DNA of 64,000 bases, taken from positions 1 through 64,000 of the forward strand of contig JANQHI010000008.1 in the NCBI GenBank assembly GCA_028282705.1, in the 5' to 3' direction. A model generated the notes under the pieces. The model saw nothing but the letters and a program-made list of their open reading frames with translations, searched no databases and was not told the origin of the DNA. A program made the position numbers and the translations under genes. The stretch comes from Prolixibacteraceae bacterium (GTDB lineage: Bacteria > Bacteroidota > Bacteroidia > Bacteroidales > Prolixibacteraceae). Positions 7,997 through 16,870 of the stretch are shown here, piece by piece (positions within the stretch are counted from its first letter, which is position 1; the number at the start of each line of letters is the position of its first letter).

Positions 7997-8782
7997 ATGA
8001 AGTATTTGAAAATTGTTGTAATATTATTTGTTGCTTATTCCTGCTCAAACAAAAACCAAACAAAACCAATCAATTTATTTGAATCAGTGCCAGCTAACTA
8101 TGTGGAAATTTTAGGTTTACCTGCAAAAAATACCACACTGGATGATCATTTTATGGAGGTTGATTCAATTGCATTATCCAATATCCCAGATACCCTTGAA
8201 TCATTGGAAAAACAGGTTAATCAATATAAGAGCACGGGTGAAAAAGAGTATTTAAAAAGCATTGGCCCTTTATGGGGACAATTGAAAGAAGATGCAAAAC
8301 CTATTTCTTCTTCAATGGATAAAAATGTTTTTGAACAATGGTTTCATATAAATTTGTCACTTTTAAAATTATCTGGAGAAGCCAGGTATGCTGAAGCAAT
8401 AGATGATATACTCAACTCAAATAACCATAACCTTCCTGGTGATTTGAGAAAAGAGTGGTTGTCACAGGCTATTTACACCATGGATGCTGACCATGTATAT
8501 ATCAACTTATTTACCCCGTCAACATTGAAATACACCCATAGCCTTGGCGGGAATGTTACAATAACCCAAGAAACTGGATACCCTAAAGAAAATACAGTTG
8601 CTGTTAAATTTGGCATGGATATAAAAAGGTATATGGAAATCTATATCAGGGTGCCTTCATGGGTTGCCCATAGTGAAGTAACAGTTAAAAAAGTGAAATA
8701 CTTCACTGCACCAGGTACTTATTGCAAGATTGCCAAAAAATGGAAAGATGGTGATGTTATTAAAGTTAGTTTTAAAAAGTAA
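7997..8782 (+). CDS. Lipoprotein resembling the C-terminal part of GH127
   Basis: Secreted lipoprotein: short signal sequence with lipobox VAYSC (Cys16). Residues 110-175 resemble the last helices of GH127 (DUF1680) enzymes (SGEARYAEAIDDIL, then DADHVYINLFTPSTL), and residues 176-258 the beta-sandwich that follows (VTITQETGYPKENTV, YIRVPSW, KKWKDGDVIKVSF). The rest of the (alpha/alpha) barrel, including the region with the catalytic Glu and Cys, is missing; at 261 residues it is less than half of a GH127 enzyme. It is therefore probably not a beta-L-arabinofuranosidase, perhaps a binding protein or a remnant. No other GH127 piece lies upstream. The assignment is by motif recognition and needs a profile search. 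Confidence 0.6.
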   Translation: MKYLKIVVILFVAYSCSNKNQTKPINLFESVPANYVEILGLPAKNTTLDDHFMEVDSIALSNIPDTLESLEKQVNQYKSTGEKEYLKSIGPLWGQLKEDAKPISSSMDKNVFEQWFHINLSLLKLSGEARYAEAIDDILNSNNHNLPGDLRKEWLSQAIYTMDADHVYINLFTPSTLKYTHSLGGNVTITQETGYPKENTVAVKFGMDIKRYMEIYIRVPSWVAHSEVTVKKVKYFTAPGTYCKIAKKWKDGDVIKVSFKK

Positions 8783-8790
8783 TTTGCAGG

Positions 8791-8856
8791 TGCTGGATGC
8801 TTGTTGCTGGATCAGTTAACTGAATAAATTGAATAAACTTAGTGAATTGAATAAGT
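8791..8856 (+). repeat. Dispersed intergenic repeat, copy A
   Basis: The core 8818-8856 (39 bases, beginning AACTGAATAAATTGAATAAA) matches the reverse complement of 19339-19377 at 37 of 39 positions. Upstream flanks of both copies share 'ttgctggat' and 'ctgg' words, so the unit may be about 65-70 bases. This copy lies behind the GH127-tail lipoprotein gene. Confidence 0.7.
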
Positions 8857-8931
8857 GTTTGAATGCATAATTTAATGAATGATAAAATAGTTAGATTTTA
8901 AATCACCAATGATGACCAATAATTAATTCCA

Positions 8932-8951
8932 GACCACTAAGACTTAATACT
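8932..8951 (+). repeat. Short dispersed intergenic repeat, copy 2
   Basis: Matches 365-384 at 19 of 20 positions (GACCACTAAGACTTAATACT here). It lies in the spacer before the secreted TIM-barrel protein gene at 9067. Confidence 0.5.
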
Positions 8952-9066
8952 TGGTACAGGTAGGTACCTTTTATATTTTCATTGGAAATAATAGCATAAT
9001 TATTATGTAGCATATATCCTTAATGAATTGTTTAGTAACTTTAAACAATCTTAACCTGAAGAATAT

Positions 9067-10458
9067 ATGATGAGAGTTATTTTTTATTTCCTGTTCCTGG
9101 TGTTTTCAGTAACTGTATTTGGGCAAAACCATGTCAATGAAAGGATTCAGCCTTACTCAAAGAACCCTTCATTCTGGCAATATAAAAATGAACCATTGTT
9201 ATTGGTAGGTGGGAGTTCTATTGATAACCTTTTCCAAAGTAATGCCAGGCACGAGTTGGATCTGATAGCTTCAGCAGGTGGGAATTATGTGCAGAATACT
9301 ATGAACAGCCTGGGAGAAGGAGATGAAAGGCCTTTCTGGAGGTCTGGTGAACGTTTTAACCTTGAAAAATTCAATAAAGAATACTGGAGCTCCCTTGATA
9401 TGTTCCTTAAACATGCTTCTGAAAGGAAAATTATTGTACAGCTTGAAATTTGGCCTTTTAAGGACTTTACCCTTTTTTGGGATATAAATCCATGGAATCC
9501 TATAAATAATAATGTGCTAACAGAAGAAAATACCATGTTAGGTGCATATAGCCTAACTGGCAATGAAGAAAACAGGAATAATTTCTTTTTATCTGTACCT
9601 AAATTGAATAATGATTCATTGTTGCTACATTATCAACATAAGTATGTAGATGAGTTGTTAAGTGTTTCTTTTAAATATGATAATGTTATTTATTCAGTAA
9701 CAGATAAGATTTCCCCACAATATTCAATAGAATGGGGGTGGTATTGGGCAGGTTATATCCACAGCAAAGCAAAAGAAGAAGGGGTTCAGGTTGAAATAAC
9801 TGAAGTGCTTGGTTATGAGGATGTTTTGGGAAACCAGTATAATGTGGTTTTTAACCACCCTGAATTATTTACTTTTATTGACATTTCCCAAAACTCTTTA
9901 GCTTTGAATGAGCAGCACTGGGAAAACTTGATGGGAACTAAAAGATTGGTTTTTAAAGAATTGCGTCCTGTGAATAATGTGAATATTTATGGGGGGCAAT
10001 CAGGTGGGTGGACAGGTGGCCCTTCACATAGCATTGAACGTTTTTGGCGTAACCTGGTTGGTGGTGCAGCAGCATGTAGTTTTGATGCTGAACCCAATGG
10101 GTTGGGCTTGTCTGAAAGGGCTCAGAAACACATTAAAAGTGCCTGTTTGCTTGCAAAAGAATATGACTTTTTTACCAGCAAGCCTGATGAAAACTCAGCC
10201 CTTATACTGGAAAGGGAATATGATGAATCTTACCTTGCCAGGAATGATAACCAGGATGTAATTGTATATTTCACAGATGGAGGGCAGATAGTACTTGATT
10301 TTACTGATTTTGAAGGGAGCTATTCCTTGAAATGGTTAAACCTTGAAGGAGCCAACTGGTTTGGTGAAAACACCATTGAAGGAGGTGGTATAATTGAATT
10401 AACATCACCTTATGCAGGGGGGTGGGTTGCCTTGCTTACCAGGATTTCTACTAAATAA
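9067..10458 (+). CDS. Secreted DUF4038-like putative glycoside hydrolase
   Basis: Protein of 463 residues with an N-terminal signal peptide (cleavage near VTVFGQ, residue 19). It begins with NPSFWQYKNEPLLLVGGSS, like DUF4038/GH140-type TIM-barrel proteins, and ends with a small beta domain (VIVYFTDGGQIVLDF ... SLKWLNLEGANWF, about 395-460) of the putative collagen-binding type that often follows DUF4038. Middle motifs such as QLEIWPF, YSVTDKIS and EWGWYWAGYI fit strands of a barrel, but I cannot pick the catalytic acids with certainty. Its neighbour is another carbohydrate-related secreted protein 284 bases upstream in the same direction. Likely role: periplasmic or surface glycan processing. 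Confidence 0.65.
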   Translation: MMRVIFYFLFLVFSVTVFGQNHVNERIQPYSKNPSFWQYKNEPLLLVGGSSIDNLFQSNARHELDLIASAGGNYVQNTMNSLGEGDERPFWRSGERFNLEKFNKEYWSSLDMFLKHASERKIIVQLEIWPFKDFTLFWDINPWNPINNNVLTEENTMLGAYSLTGNEENRNNFFLSVPKLNNDSLLLHYQHKYVDELLSVSFKYDNVIYSVTDKISPQYSIEWGWYWAGYIHSKAKEEGVQVEITEVLGYEDVLGNQYNVVFNHPELFTFIDISQNSLALNEQHWENLMGTKRLVFKELRPVNNVNIYGGQSGGWTGGPSHSIERFWRNLVGGAAACSFDAEPNGLGLSERAQKHIKSACLLAKEYDFFTSKPDENSALILEREYDESYLARNDNQDVIVYFTDGGQIVLDFTDFEGSYSLKWLNLEGANWFGENTIEGGGIIELTSPYAGGWVALLTRISTK

Positions 10459-10471
10459 AGATACTGAAAAC

Positions 10472-10504
10472 AGTGAGGGCTTGGCTTTAAACCATGCCCT
10501 CACT
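10472..10504. terminator. Bidirectional terminator hairpin
   Basis: Perfect 9-base arms AGTGAGGGC / GCCCTCACT around a 15-base loop, lying between two convergent genes (stops at 10458 and 10514). T-tracts on either side are weak (ATATATTA, and TTTTCAG on the other strand). Confidence 0.7.
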
Positions 10505-10513
10505 ATATATTAG

Positions 10514-13500
10514 TTAATTCCTAACCCTTATAGGGTATGGAGGCCTTTGTGGTTCTTCTTGTGGGTTTTCTTCTAACTTTTTTAACACCACTTCAATGGC
10601 TTTTTCCAATTGTGGGTCACCACCTTGGATAACTTCTGCAGGCCATTGTTCCACTTCAATATCTGGTGGTACACCTACATTTTCAACCACAAAACCATCT
10701 TTTGTCCAGATGGCCACATTGGGTGCAGTAACACTACCACCATCAATAAATTCAGGAAACCCAAGCACTCCTACAAGCCCTCCCCAGGTTCGTTTTCCTA
10801 TTAAGGTACCAACATTGAATTTCCTGAACATCCATGGTAGCATATCACCTCCTGAACCTGCTGTTTCATCAATGATCATCACCTTTGGCCCCTGAATAGA
10901 TGCTGAAGGGGATTTCAGGTCTTTTCCATACCTCATATTCCAGTGGGCCTGGTAGGGGCGCATAAGTATGTCAATATAATAATCTGCCAGTAAGCCCCCT
11001 CCATTAAAGCGTTCATCAATGATGATGGCTTTTTTATTAGCCTGAGGGAAGAAATACCTTTTAAAATATTCATGCCCCAAACCTGCTGTATTAGGTACAT
11101 ATACATATGCAACCTGCCCATTGGTAGCTTCATGAACCTTTTGTAGGTTGCCTTCAACCCAGTCACGGTTCCTTAGTGAATATTCACTTGATACAGGCAC
11201 AACTTTAACTACCTTTGAACCAGTATAATCAGGATTCTTGCCAATTGTTAGCTCCACGATTTTTCCACTGGTATTTTCAAAGAAACTGTAAATATTGGCA
11301 TCTGCTGTAAGGTCTTTGCCATTTACTGCAAGCAGGTAATCACCTTCTTCTGCATTTACCCCAGGCTCAGTTAGGGGTGACCTCATTTTGGGGTTCCAGT
11401 TAAGCCCACCATAGATTTTATTGAACTGGTAACGATTGTTGGAAATTACATAATCAACACCCAGCAAACCGCCTCCAACATAGTTAGTAGAAGATATCCT
11501 GTCACCACCGCCTCCACGATGATGGCCTACTGCCAATTCACTGCACATCCATTGTATGATTGTATTCAGGTCACTCCTGCAAGCAAGGTGAGGTAAAAAT
11601 ACCTTGTATTTCTCTTTCATAGCAGGCCAATCAGCACCATGCATACCAGGGTCATAAAAATAATCCCTATTTACACGCCAGGCTTCATTAAAAATATTTA
11701 CCCACTCTTTTTGCGGGTCCATTTTCACTGATATGCTGCCAGTTTTTAGTTGCCCTTTGCCTGGTTTTGGCTTTGAAGCAGTATTAGAAATAGAAAAATT
11801 CCTTCCTTTGCGGAAAAGCATTTTTTTACTGTCAGCAGAAACAACATAGCCATTAAGCTCCATTATTTGCTCATCTTTTCTTTCTTTTAGATCATATTTA
11901 TGAAGCATTTTCCCGTCTGCTATGTAAAGGATCTCTCCCTCTTTTCCAACACCTAATTGGGAATAATCACCTGCTTTGATGGGTATATCAACAATCCTGT
12001 TGTTTATTCCATCAAAATCAACTTCCAGCTTCTTTTCCTTTTCTTCTTCCTTTTCATCTGCTTTGCCTTTTTTCCCTTTTTTTGAATCAACATCAGCTTC
12101 CTCTGCTTTTTCTTTTTCATCCTTAACCTCTTCTTCATCACTTTCTTTGGCAAAAGGTGAAACCAGCCCTTTTTGTAAAGTAACCAGGTAGATTGATTTG
12201 GTCATTTCCATATCAGCAGTTGATTGGTCAAACCAGTTTACCACAGGCCCGGCATCAGTTGAAGCAAAGAAATAGAGGTACTTGCCACTTGGGTCAAAAA
12301 CAGGGTCAGAAGCATCACTCATGCCATCAGTAACAGGATAGGACTTGCCCTTTTTAATAGAATACATAAAAACCTGCTTAAAATAAGTGCTTGTCACTTT
12401 TGTATAGGTAAACCAGTTTGAGTCAAATGCCCAATCTGAAAAAATATCTCTGAAAGGGCCTGGGGCATATAATTCATCTGAATCAATTTTTTTAATTGTA
12501 CTAGTTGATACTTCAAGAAGGTAGAGGTTCCTTCCATTATCTACAAACGAGATGTGTTTGCTGTCAGGTGACCATGAAGGGTATGCATAAAAACCAGTTC
12601 CATTTAGTGGGAATATTTTTGCTTCACCCTTGCCATCTTGTGGTTTAATGTGCAACTCATATTCACCACTGGCATCAGAAAAATAGGCAATTGATTTGCC
12701 ATCAGGCGACCATGATGGGAATTTTTCATGGGCAGTGGTTGTTTCAGTAATATTCCTGGGGTCTCCTTTTTCAGCTGGCAGGGTAACAATATCCCCCCTA
12801 AAATCAAAAACAGCCCTTGCCCCTGATGGTGAGATATCAGCACTCCTTATATACTTTCCTCCTTTTACATATCTTGCCCTTAATTCCAATAAGTCAGCAG
12901 AAATGCCTATTGAAAGTTTTTTGTTGGTGTTAGCCTCAAGGTCAAAAGTGTGTAAATAACCTGCCTGTTCAAAAATAATATTACCATTGCCATGTGAGCA
13001 TGAAATAATAGGGAAATCTTCAAACTGGGTAATTTGTTGTATACCTTTTGAATTAACATCATAAACAAACAAATTGAATTCACCATTTCTGTCACTCCTG
13101 AAATAAACTTTATCACCCACCCACATTGGGTCAGTGTCATTGCACCTGCCTTCAGGTTGGGGGATTTTTGTAACAGAATGGTCAGTAAAGCTAAGCAGCC
13201 AAATAGTTGTGGTAGTGCCACCCCTGTAATTTTTCCATTGCCTGTAACGCCCTGCAATAGGGGTGTAAGCTATTGAATTGCCATCAGGAGAGTATGAAGC
13301 TTTGTAAGCATTTGGGATTACTAATTGGGTAGGGTATCCACCCGTAACAGGCACTGTGAATAGTTGAAGGTACCTGTTTGTGAATACATTGCGTTGTGAA
13401 ACAAACAGGACATCTTGCCCATCATTGGTAAAACCCCTGACATAATCACTTCCAGGATGCCAGGTCAACCTGGTGGGGACACCTCCATTAACAGGGATAG

Positions 13501-13783
13501 TGAAAACATCAGTATTCCCATCATATTGGGCACTAAAAGCAATCAGGCTTCCATCAGGTGAAAAAACAGGGCTTGACTCAACCCCTTCATCTATGGTCAA
13601 ACGCCTGGCATTTGTCCCGTCAAGGTTTGCAACCCAAAGGTCTTCAGCATAAATAAATGCGATATGGTTATTGCTTATTGCAGGTTGCGAGAGCATCCTG
13701 GTATCCTGTGTATCAACCCCATAAAGGAATGCAGGGAAAATAAACAAAACCATGAGAAAAAGTGCAGTTTTTAATTTTTCCAT
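10514..13783 (-). CDS. Tricorn-type secreted protease (S41)
   Basis: Large exported protease of the Tricorn family, 1089 residues. A signal peptide (about 1-22) is followed by a six-bladed propeller of PD40 repeats (SSPVFSPDGSLIAFSAQYDG and others, 30-300), a second propeller (310-540), a very charged Lys/Glu insert (546-591), then the C1 domain, a PDZ-like domain (around 780-850) and the S41 catalytic domain. The nucleophile is Ser977 in ETAGSGGDMLPW, with RTWGGLVG just after it and a conserved Glu near the C-terminus. Tricorn proteins degrade peptides; the bacterial exported forms presumably act in the periplasm. The charged insert is typical of Bacteroidota homologues. Confidence 0.92.
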   Translation of the reverse strand: MEKLKTALFLMVLFIFPAFLYGVDTQDTRMLSQPAISNNHIAFIYAEDLWVANLDGTNARRLTIDEGVESSPVFSPDGSLIAFSAQYDGNTDVFTIPVNGGVPTRLTWHPGSDYVRGFTNDGQDVLFVSQRNVFTNRYLQLFTVPVTGGYPTQLVIPNAYKASYSPDGNSIAYTPIAGRYRQWKNYRGGTTTTIWLLSFTDHSVTKIPQPEGRCNDTDPMWVGDKVYFRSDRNGEFNLFVYDVNSKGIQQITQFEDFPIISCSHGNGNIIFEQAGYLHTFDLEANTNKKLSIGISADLLELRARYVKGGKYIRSADISPSGARAVFDFRGDIVTLPAEKGDPRNITETTTAHEKFPSWSPDGKSIAYFSDASGEYELHIKPQDGKGEAKIFPLNGTGFYAYPSWSPDSKHISFVDNGRNLYLLEVSTSTIKKIDSDELYAPGPFRDIFSDWAFDSNWFTYTKVTSTYFKQVFMYSIKKGKSYPVTDGMSDASDPVFDPSGKYLYFFASTDAGPVVNWFDQSTADMEMTKSIYLVTLQKGLVSPFAKESDEEEVKDEKEKAEEADVDSKKGKKGKADEKEEEKEKKLEVDFDGINNRIVDIPIKAGDYSQLGVGKEGEILYIADGKMLHKYDLKERKDEQIMELNGYVVSADSKKMLFRKGRNFSISNTASKPKPGKGQLKTGSISVKMDPQKEWVNIFNEAWRVNRDYFYDPGMHGADWPAMKEKYKVFLPHLACRSDLNTIIQWMCSELAVGHHRGGGGDRISSTNYVGGGLLGVDYVISNNRYQFNKIYGGLNWNPKMRSPLTEPGVNAEEGDYLLAVNGKDLTADANIYSFFENTSGKIVELTIGKNPDYTGSKVVKVVPVSSEYSLRNRDWVEGNLQKVHEATNGQVAYVYVPNTAGLGHEYFKRYFFPQANKKAIIIDERFNGGGLLADYYIDILMRPYQAHWNMRYGKDLKSPSASIQGPKVMIIDETAGSGGDMLPWMFRKFNVGTLIGKRTWGGLVGVLGFPEFIDGGSVTAPNVAIWTKDGFVVENVGVPPDIEVEQWPAEVIQGGDPQLEKAIEVVLKKLEENPQEEPQRPPYPIRVRN

Positions 13784-13872
13784 AAGATAAAATTTGATTA
13801 TTTATTTTTTTAAAGAATTTCATAATAAATATAGAGCAAACTAAAGTTACAAAAGTTCAAAGGTAAACATAG

Positions 13873-13906
13873 TGTAATTGGTTAAGAATTTGTAAAACCA
13901 ATTACA
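13873..13906. repeat. Perfect inverted repeat
   Basis: TGTAATTGGTT and AACCAATTACA, perfect 11-mers with a 12-base spacer. It lies between the FRG-domain gene (stop 13964) and the Tricorn gene start (13783), both on the minus strand. No T-run follows, so it is either a 3'-end hairpin or an operator/leader element of the Tricorn gene. Confidence 0.5.
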
Positions 13907-13963
13907 TTAGGATAAAAATAATTTATCATCAGAAGTATTTGGATAATAAGTTAACACCAATTA

Positions 13964-14770
13964 TTAGGATCTTGGTTGGTAATGCCTTTTTAACCAACTT
14001 ACCAGCCCATCTAGCCCTGGAAATAGCACCCTTTCAGTAATGTTGGCCTGGTCAAGCTTATCCCTCACTTCCCATTTTAATTCTTTTGGGATTATTATCC
14101 TACGATAAATATCCTTATGGTTTTCAAGCCAGGAATCAAAAATAGCTGTAGGGTTTGATATAACTGAAAATAATGCATATTGGTTAACAATCCTGTCATC
14201 AAGAGAAGGGGGCTCAAAAAAAACAGCCTGGTCTGACCCAAAAATTTCATCAAATTGTTGCAATGTATCAAAGTGGGCTTCCAGCATTTCTGCTGTGAAT
14301 GCATTGCACTTCTCAGATTCAAGCATCCCTTTGAGAGGCTGAGGTGTAATGGCATTTACTTTTACAAAATCAACCATCCATATTACCCCATCAATATCAA
14401 ATTTTTCTGTATTTGTTGTAGCAAAATGCATAGCCACAAATGGCGAAAAAGTCCAGTCTAACAGCCGTGTTGGCAATCCATGGTGTTGAGCCAGGATCAT
14501 TGATTTCCATTGGGTATTAACCTGGCTAGGTTCAGATGTCCTGGCATACTTCCTGAAATTCCTCAGTATATGGTACTCCAACTCTGGTTTCAAACCACAA
14601 TTCCTTAAAAAACTGTTTTTAAGTTTATATGTGCAATCACTTAACCCACGAAAAGCATAATCACTCCTGTAACGGCTTAACCCTGTTTTCCATGAGTCTC
14701 CATAAACTGCTTCAACAAGTTCATTCCAACTGGTTACAACAATGTCATTTTCAGTTATTGTACATTTCAT
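13964..14770 (-). CDS. FRG-domain protein
   Basis: Cytoplasmic protein of 268 residues with a full FRG domain: F40-R41-G42 in DYAFRGLSDCTYKL, a helical segment, and the signature AQHHGLPTRLLDWTFSP (94-110) with a following VAMHFA helix. The FRG domain is named for the Phe-Arg-Gly motif; its molecular role is not established. It is frequent as an accessory gene near mobile elements and sometimes near defence genes, but here no such partner adjoins. No second domain is evident. The start is taken at MKCTITE because an upstream extension is closed by AT-rich spacer. Confidence 0.85.
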   Translation of the reverse strand: MKCTITENDIVVTSWNELVEAVYGDSWKTGLSRYRSDYAFRGLSDCTYKLKNSFLRNCGLKPELEYHILRNFRKYARTSEPSQVNTQWKSMILAQHHGLPTRLLDWTFSPFVAMHFATTNTEKFDIDGVIWMVDFVKVNAITPQPLKGMLESEKCNAFTAEMLEAHFDTLQQFDEIFGSDQAVFFEPPSLDDRIVNQYALFSVISNPTAIFDSWLENHKDIYRRIIIPKELKWEVRDKLDQANITERVLFPGLDGLVSWLKRHYQPRS

Positions 14771-14860
14771 TTGTACTCGTTTATGAGTGTATGAACATTA
14801 AAATCCTATAATCACCTTTAAAGTTATAATTTGAATTTCAATTCAATATAAAACAAATAC

Positions 14861-14889
14861 AAAAAACGGGAAAATTTGATTTTCCCGTT
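14861..14889 (-). terminator. Intrinsic terminator
   Basis: Perfect 11-base stem AACGGGAAAAT with a 3-base loop; on the minus strand it is followed by six T. It lies about 40 bases past the stop of the small secreted protein gene at 14928. Confidence 0.85.
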
Positions 14890-14927
14890 GGCTGTGCGTC
14901 TATTTATGTGATGCATAAATAATTACC

Positions 14928-15179
14928 CTAGTTAAGCCCTTCTTGCTGGCGTGGGGCAAATGACTCACTGCTTCCACTTGTTTCAGTTGAGTCACAGGTT
15001 GCACCCAGTTTTTTTATCTCTGTTTTAAATGATGCATTGGCACCATCTTCATTTGATATAACAGGTTGTTTTGTAATTATGGTTTCTGATGCCCTGGTTT
15101 TTTTAAAAATGTCAACAGTATTACTAATTTTTAATCCCAGGAGGTAAAATAGGGAAGAGATTAAAATTATTGCTTTCAT
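14928..15179 (-). CDS. Small putative secreted protein
   Basis: An 83-residue protein beginning with a Lys and a hydrophobic stretch (MKAIILISSLFYLLGLKISN), which could be a signal peptide or an N-terminal anchor. The rest is polar, rich in Ser, Thr, Lys and Glu, with a single Cys (residue 62). I recognise no family. A good intrinsic terminator lies directly downstream (14861-14889), supporting expression. It is divergent from rimO across a 378-base spacer. Confidence 0.45.
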   Translation of the reverse strand: MKAIILISSLFYLLGLKISNTVDIFKKTRASETIITKQPVISNEDGANASFKTEIKKLGATCDSTETSGSSESFAPRQQEGLN

Positions 15180-15257
15180 GTTTCCGAAATTAAAGTTGTT
15201 GTTACCTAATTTTCAATGGCTTTAAAAATAAAAGGGATTTTATCGTGATGAAATATA

Positions 15258-15276
15258 TTTTCATGCATCATGAAAA
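15258..15276. promoter_or_regulatory. Perfect palindrome in the rimO upstream spacer
   Basis: TTTTCATG-CAT-CATGAAAA, 8-base perfect arms with 3-base spacer. It lies in the 378-base gene-free stretch 15180-15557 between the small secreted protein gene and rimO. Its symmetry and size fit an operator for a dimeric regulator. The rest of the stretch is AT-rich with nothing else I can name. Confidence 0.35.
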
Positions 15277-15557
15277 CCCCGAATTTCAATTGTTTGAACA
15301 AGTTACATTTATAAGCAAGAAAAATGAAATAATATCTGTAAAATGCAGGAATTTCTCTGCCAACGACATTTTATAGGCTACGAAATGAATGGAAGATTTG
15401 GTGCTGTAAGATAATAGAATAAAATGTAAAGTTCTCATACATAGTAATTTGACTTTGAGTAGTGTTGTTTAGTAAACATTAGGCAAAAACATATGTTCCT
15501 TTTTAAGTTATTCTGGTCATATTGTGTTTTCTTTGCAAATACTTTAATTATTTGGAA

Positions 15558-16856
15558 ATGGGGAAAAAAAAGAAGGTTAACATAGTTACCATGGGGTGTT
15601 CAAAAAACGTGGTTGATTCAGAAGTATTACTAAGCCAGCTTGAACATAGCAATATTGAAGTGGCACATGATTCAGATGAAGTAAATTTTGATGCAGTGGT
15701 AATCAATACATGTGGTTTTATTAATGATGCCAAAGAGGAATCAATCAGCACAATCCTTAATTATGTAGATGCAAAAAAACAGGGGGATATTGGAAAACTC
15801 TATGTTATGGGATGCCTCTCAGAAAGGTACAAAAAGGATTTGATTGATGAGATACCTGAAGTAGACAGGTATTTTGGGAAATTTGACATGAAAGCCATCA
15901 CTTCAGAGCTAAAAGCTGCATACAACCCTGAATATATTTATGAACGGAAAATTACCACCCCTTCCCATTTTGCTTACCTGAAAATATCTGAAGGGTGTAA
16001 CCGCTCATGTGCTTTTTGTGCTATCCCTGCCATGACCGGGAAACACATTTCAAAAACAAAGGAAAGCCTGGTTAAAGAAGCTACATACCTGGCTAAAAAT
16101 GGGGTTAAAGAGTTATTGGTAATTGCCCAGGACCTATCATATTATGGGATTGACCTGTATGGGAAAAACCAATTGGGCGAGTTGTTACAATTGCTTGCTG
16201 AAATAGATGGCATAGAATGGATTAGGCTTCATTACCTGTACCCAACCAAATTCCCTTTTGAAATTTTACCCATTGTGAACGAAAACCCAAAGGTGTGCAA
16301 GTACCTTGACCTTCCTTTGCAACATTACAGCAACCCTGTATTGAAAAGAATGTTAAGGCATGTTACCAGTGAAGAAATTGACAGCTTGATTGATAAGATA
16401 AAAAAAGAAGCCTTTGGGGTAGCTCTTAGGACAACTATGCTGGTGGGGTATCCAGGCGAAACAGAAGAAGACTTCCTGCAATTGCTTGAATTTGTAAAAA
16501 GGGTTAATTTTGATAGGCTTGGGGTATTTACTTATTCACATGAGGATGGCACTTACGCGGCCAAAAAATATGTGGATGATGTGCCAGAGGCTGTTAAGCA
16601 GGAACGTGCAAATACATTGATGGAAGTGCAGCAACAAATCAGTGCTGGGAAAAATGCAGAAAAAATAGGCCTAACTTTAAAAACCATTATTGACAGGGTA
16701 GAAGGTGAATATTTTGTTGGGCGCACAGAATATGACTCTTCAGAAGTAGATGGTGAAGTGTTAGTCACTGCTTCACAAGAATTGAAAATAGGGGAGTTTT
16801 ATAATGTAAAAATAACCGGCTCCAATGATTATGATTTGTTTGGGGTAGTGGGGTAA
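15558..16856 (+). CDS. rimO: Ribosomal protein S12 methylthiotransferase
   Basis: Radical-SAM methylthiotransferase that modifies the conserved Asp of ribosomal protein S12. Domains in order: an N-terminal UPF0004 domain with its cysteines (MGCSKNVVDSE, residues about 12-22; TCGF; GCLSERY), the radical SAM domain with the CxxxCxxC cluster motif (EGCNRSCAFCAIP, around 145-155) and a C-terminal TRAM domain. The start at 15558 gives MGKKKKVNIV, the normal RimO N-terminus; an in-frame ATG 36 bases upstream would add a 12-residue extension with no counterpart in the family. It is 432 residues long and stands alone. Confidence 0.95.
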   Translation: MGKKKKVNIVTMGCSKNVVDSEVLLSQLEHSNIEVAHDSDEVNFDAVVINTCGFINDAKEESISTILNYVDAKKQGDIGKLYVMGCLSERYKKDLIDEIPEVDRYFGKFDMKAITSELKAAYNPEYIYERKITTPSHFAYLKISEGCNRSCAFCAIPAMTGKHISKTKESLVKEATYLAKNGVKELLVIAQDLSYYGIDLYGKNQLGELLQLLAEIDGIEWIRLHYLYPTKFPFEILPIVNENPKVCKYLDLPLQHYSNPVLKRMLRHVTSEEIDSLIDKIKKEAFGVALRTTMLVGYPGETEEDFLQLLEFVKRVNFDRLGVFTYSHEDGTYAAKKYVDDVPEAVKQERANTLMEVQQQISAGKNAEKIGLTLKTIIDRVEGEYFVGRTEYDSSEVDGEVLVTASQELKIGEFYNVKITGSNDYDLFGVVG

Positions 16857-16870
16857 ATATCCTGGATATT

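Noticed and set aside
15522-15557. Earlier ATG as the start of rimO
   Set aside because: It adds a 12-residue extension not seen in the family, and MGKKKKVN matches the usual start.
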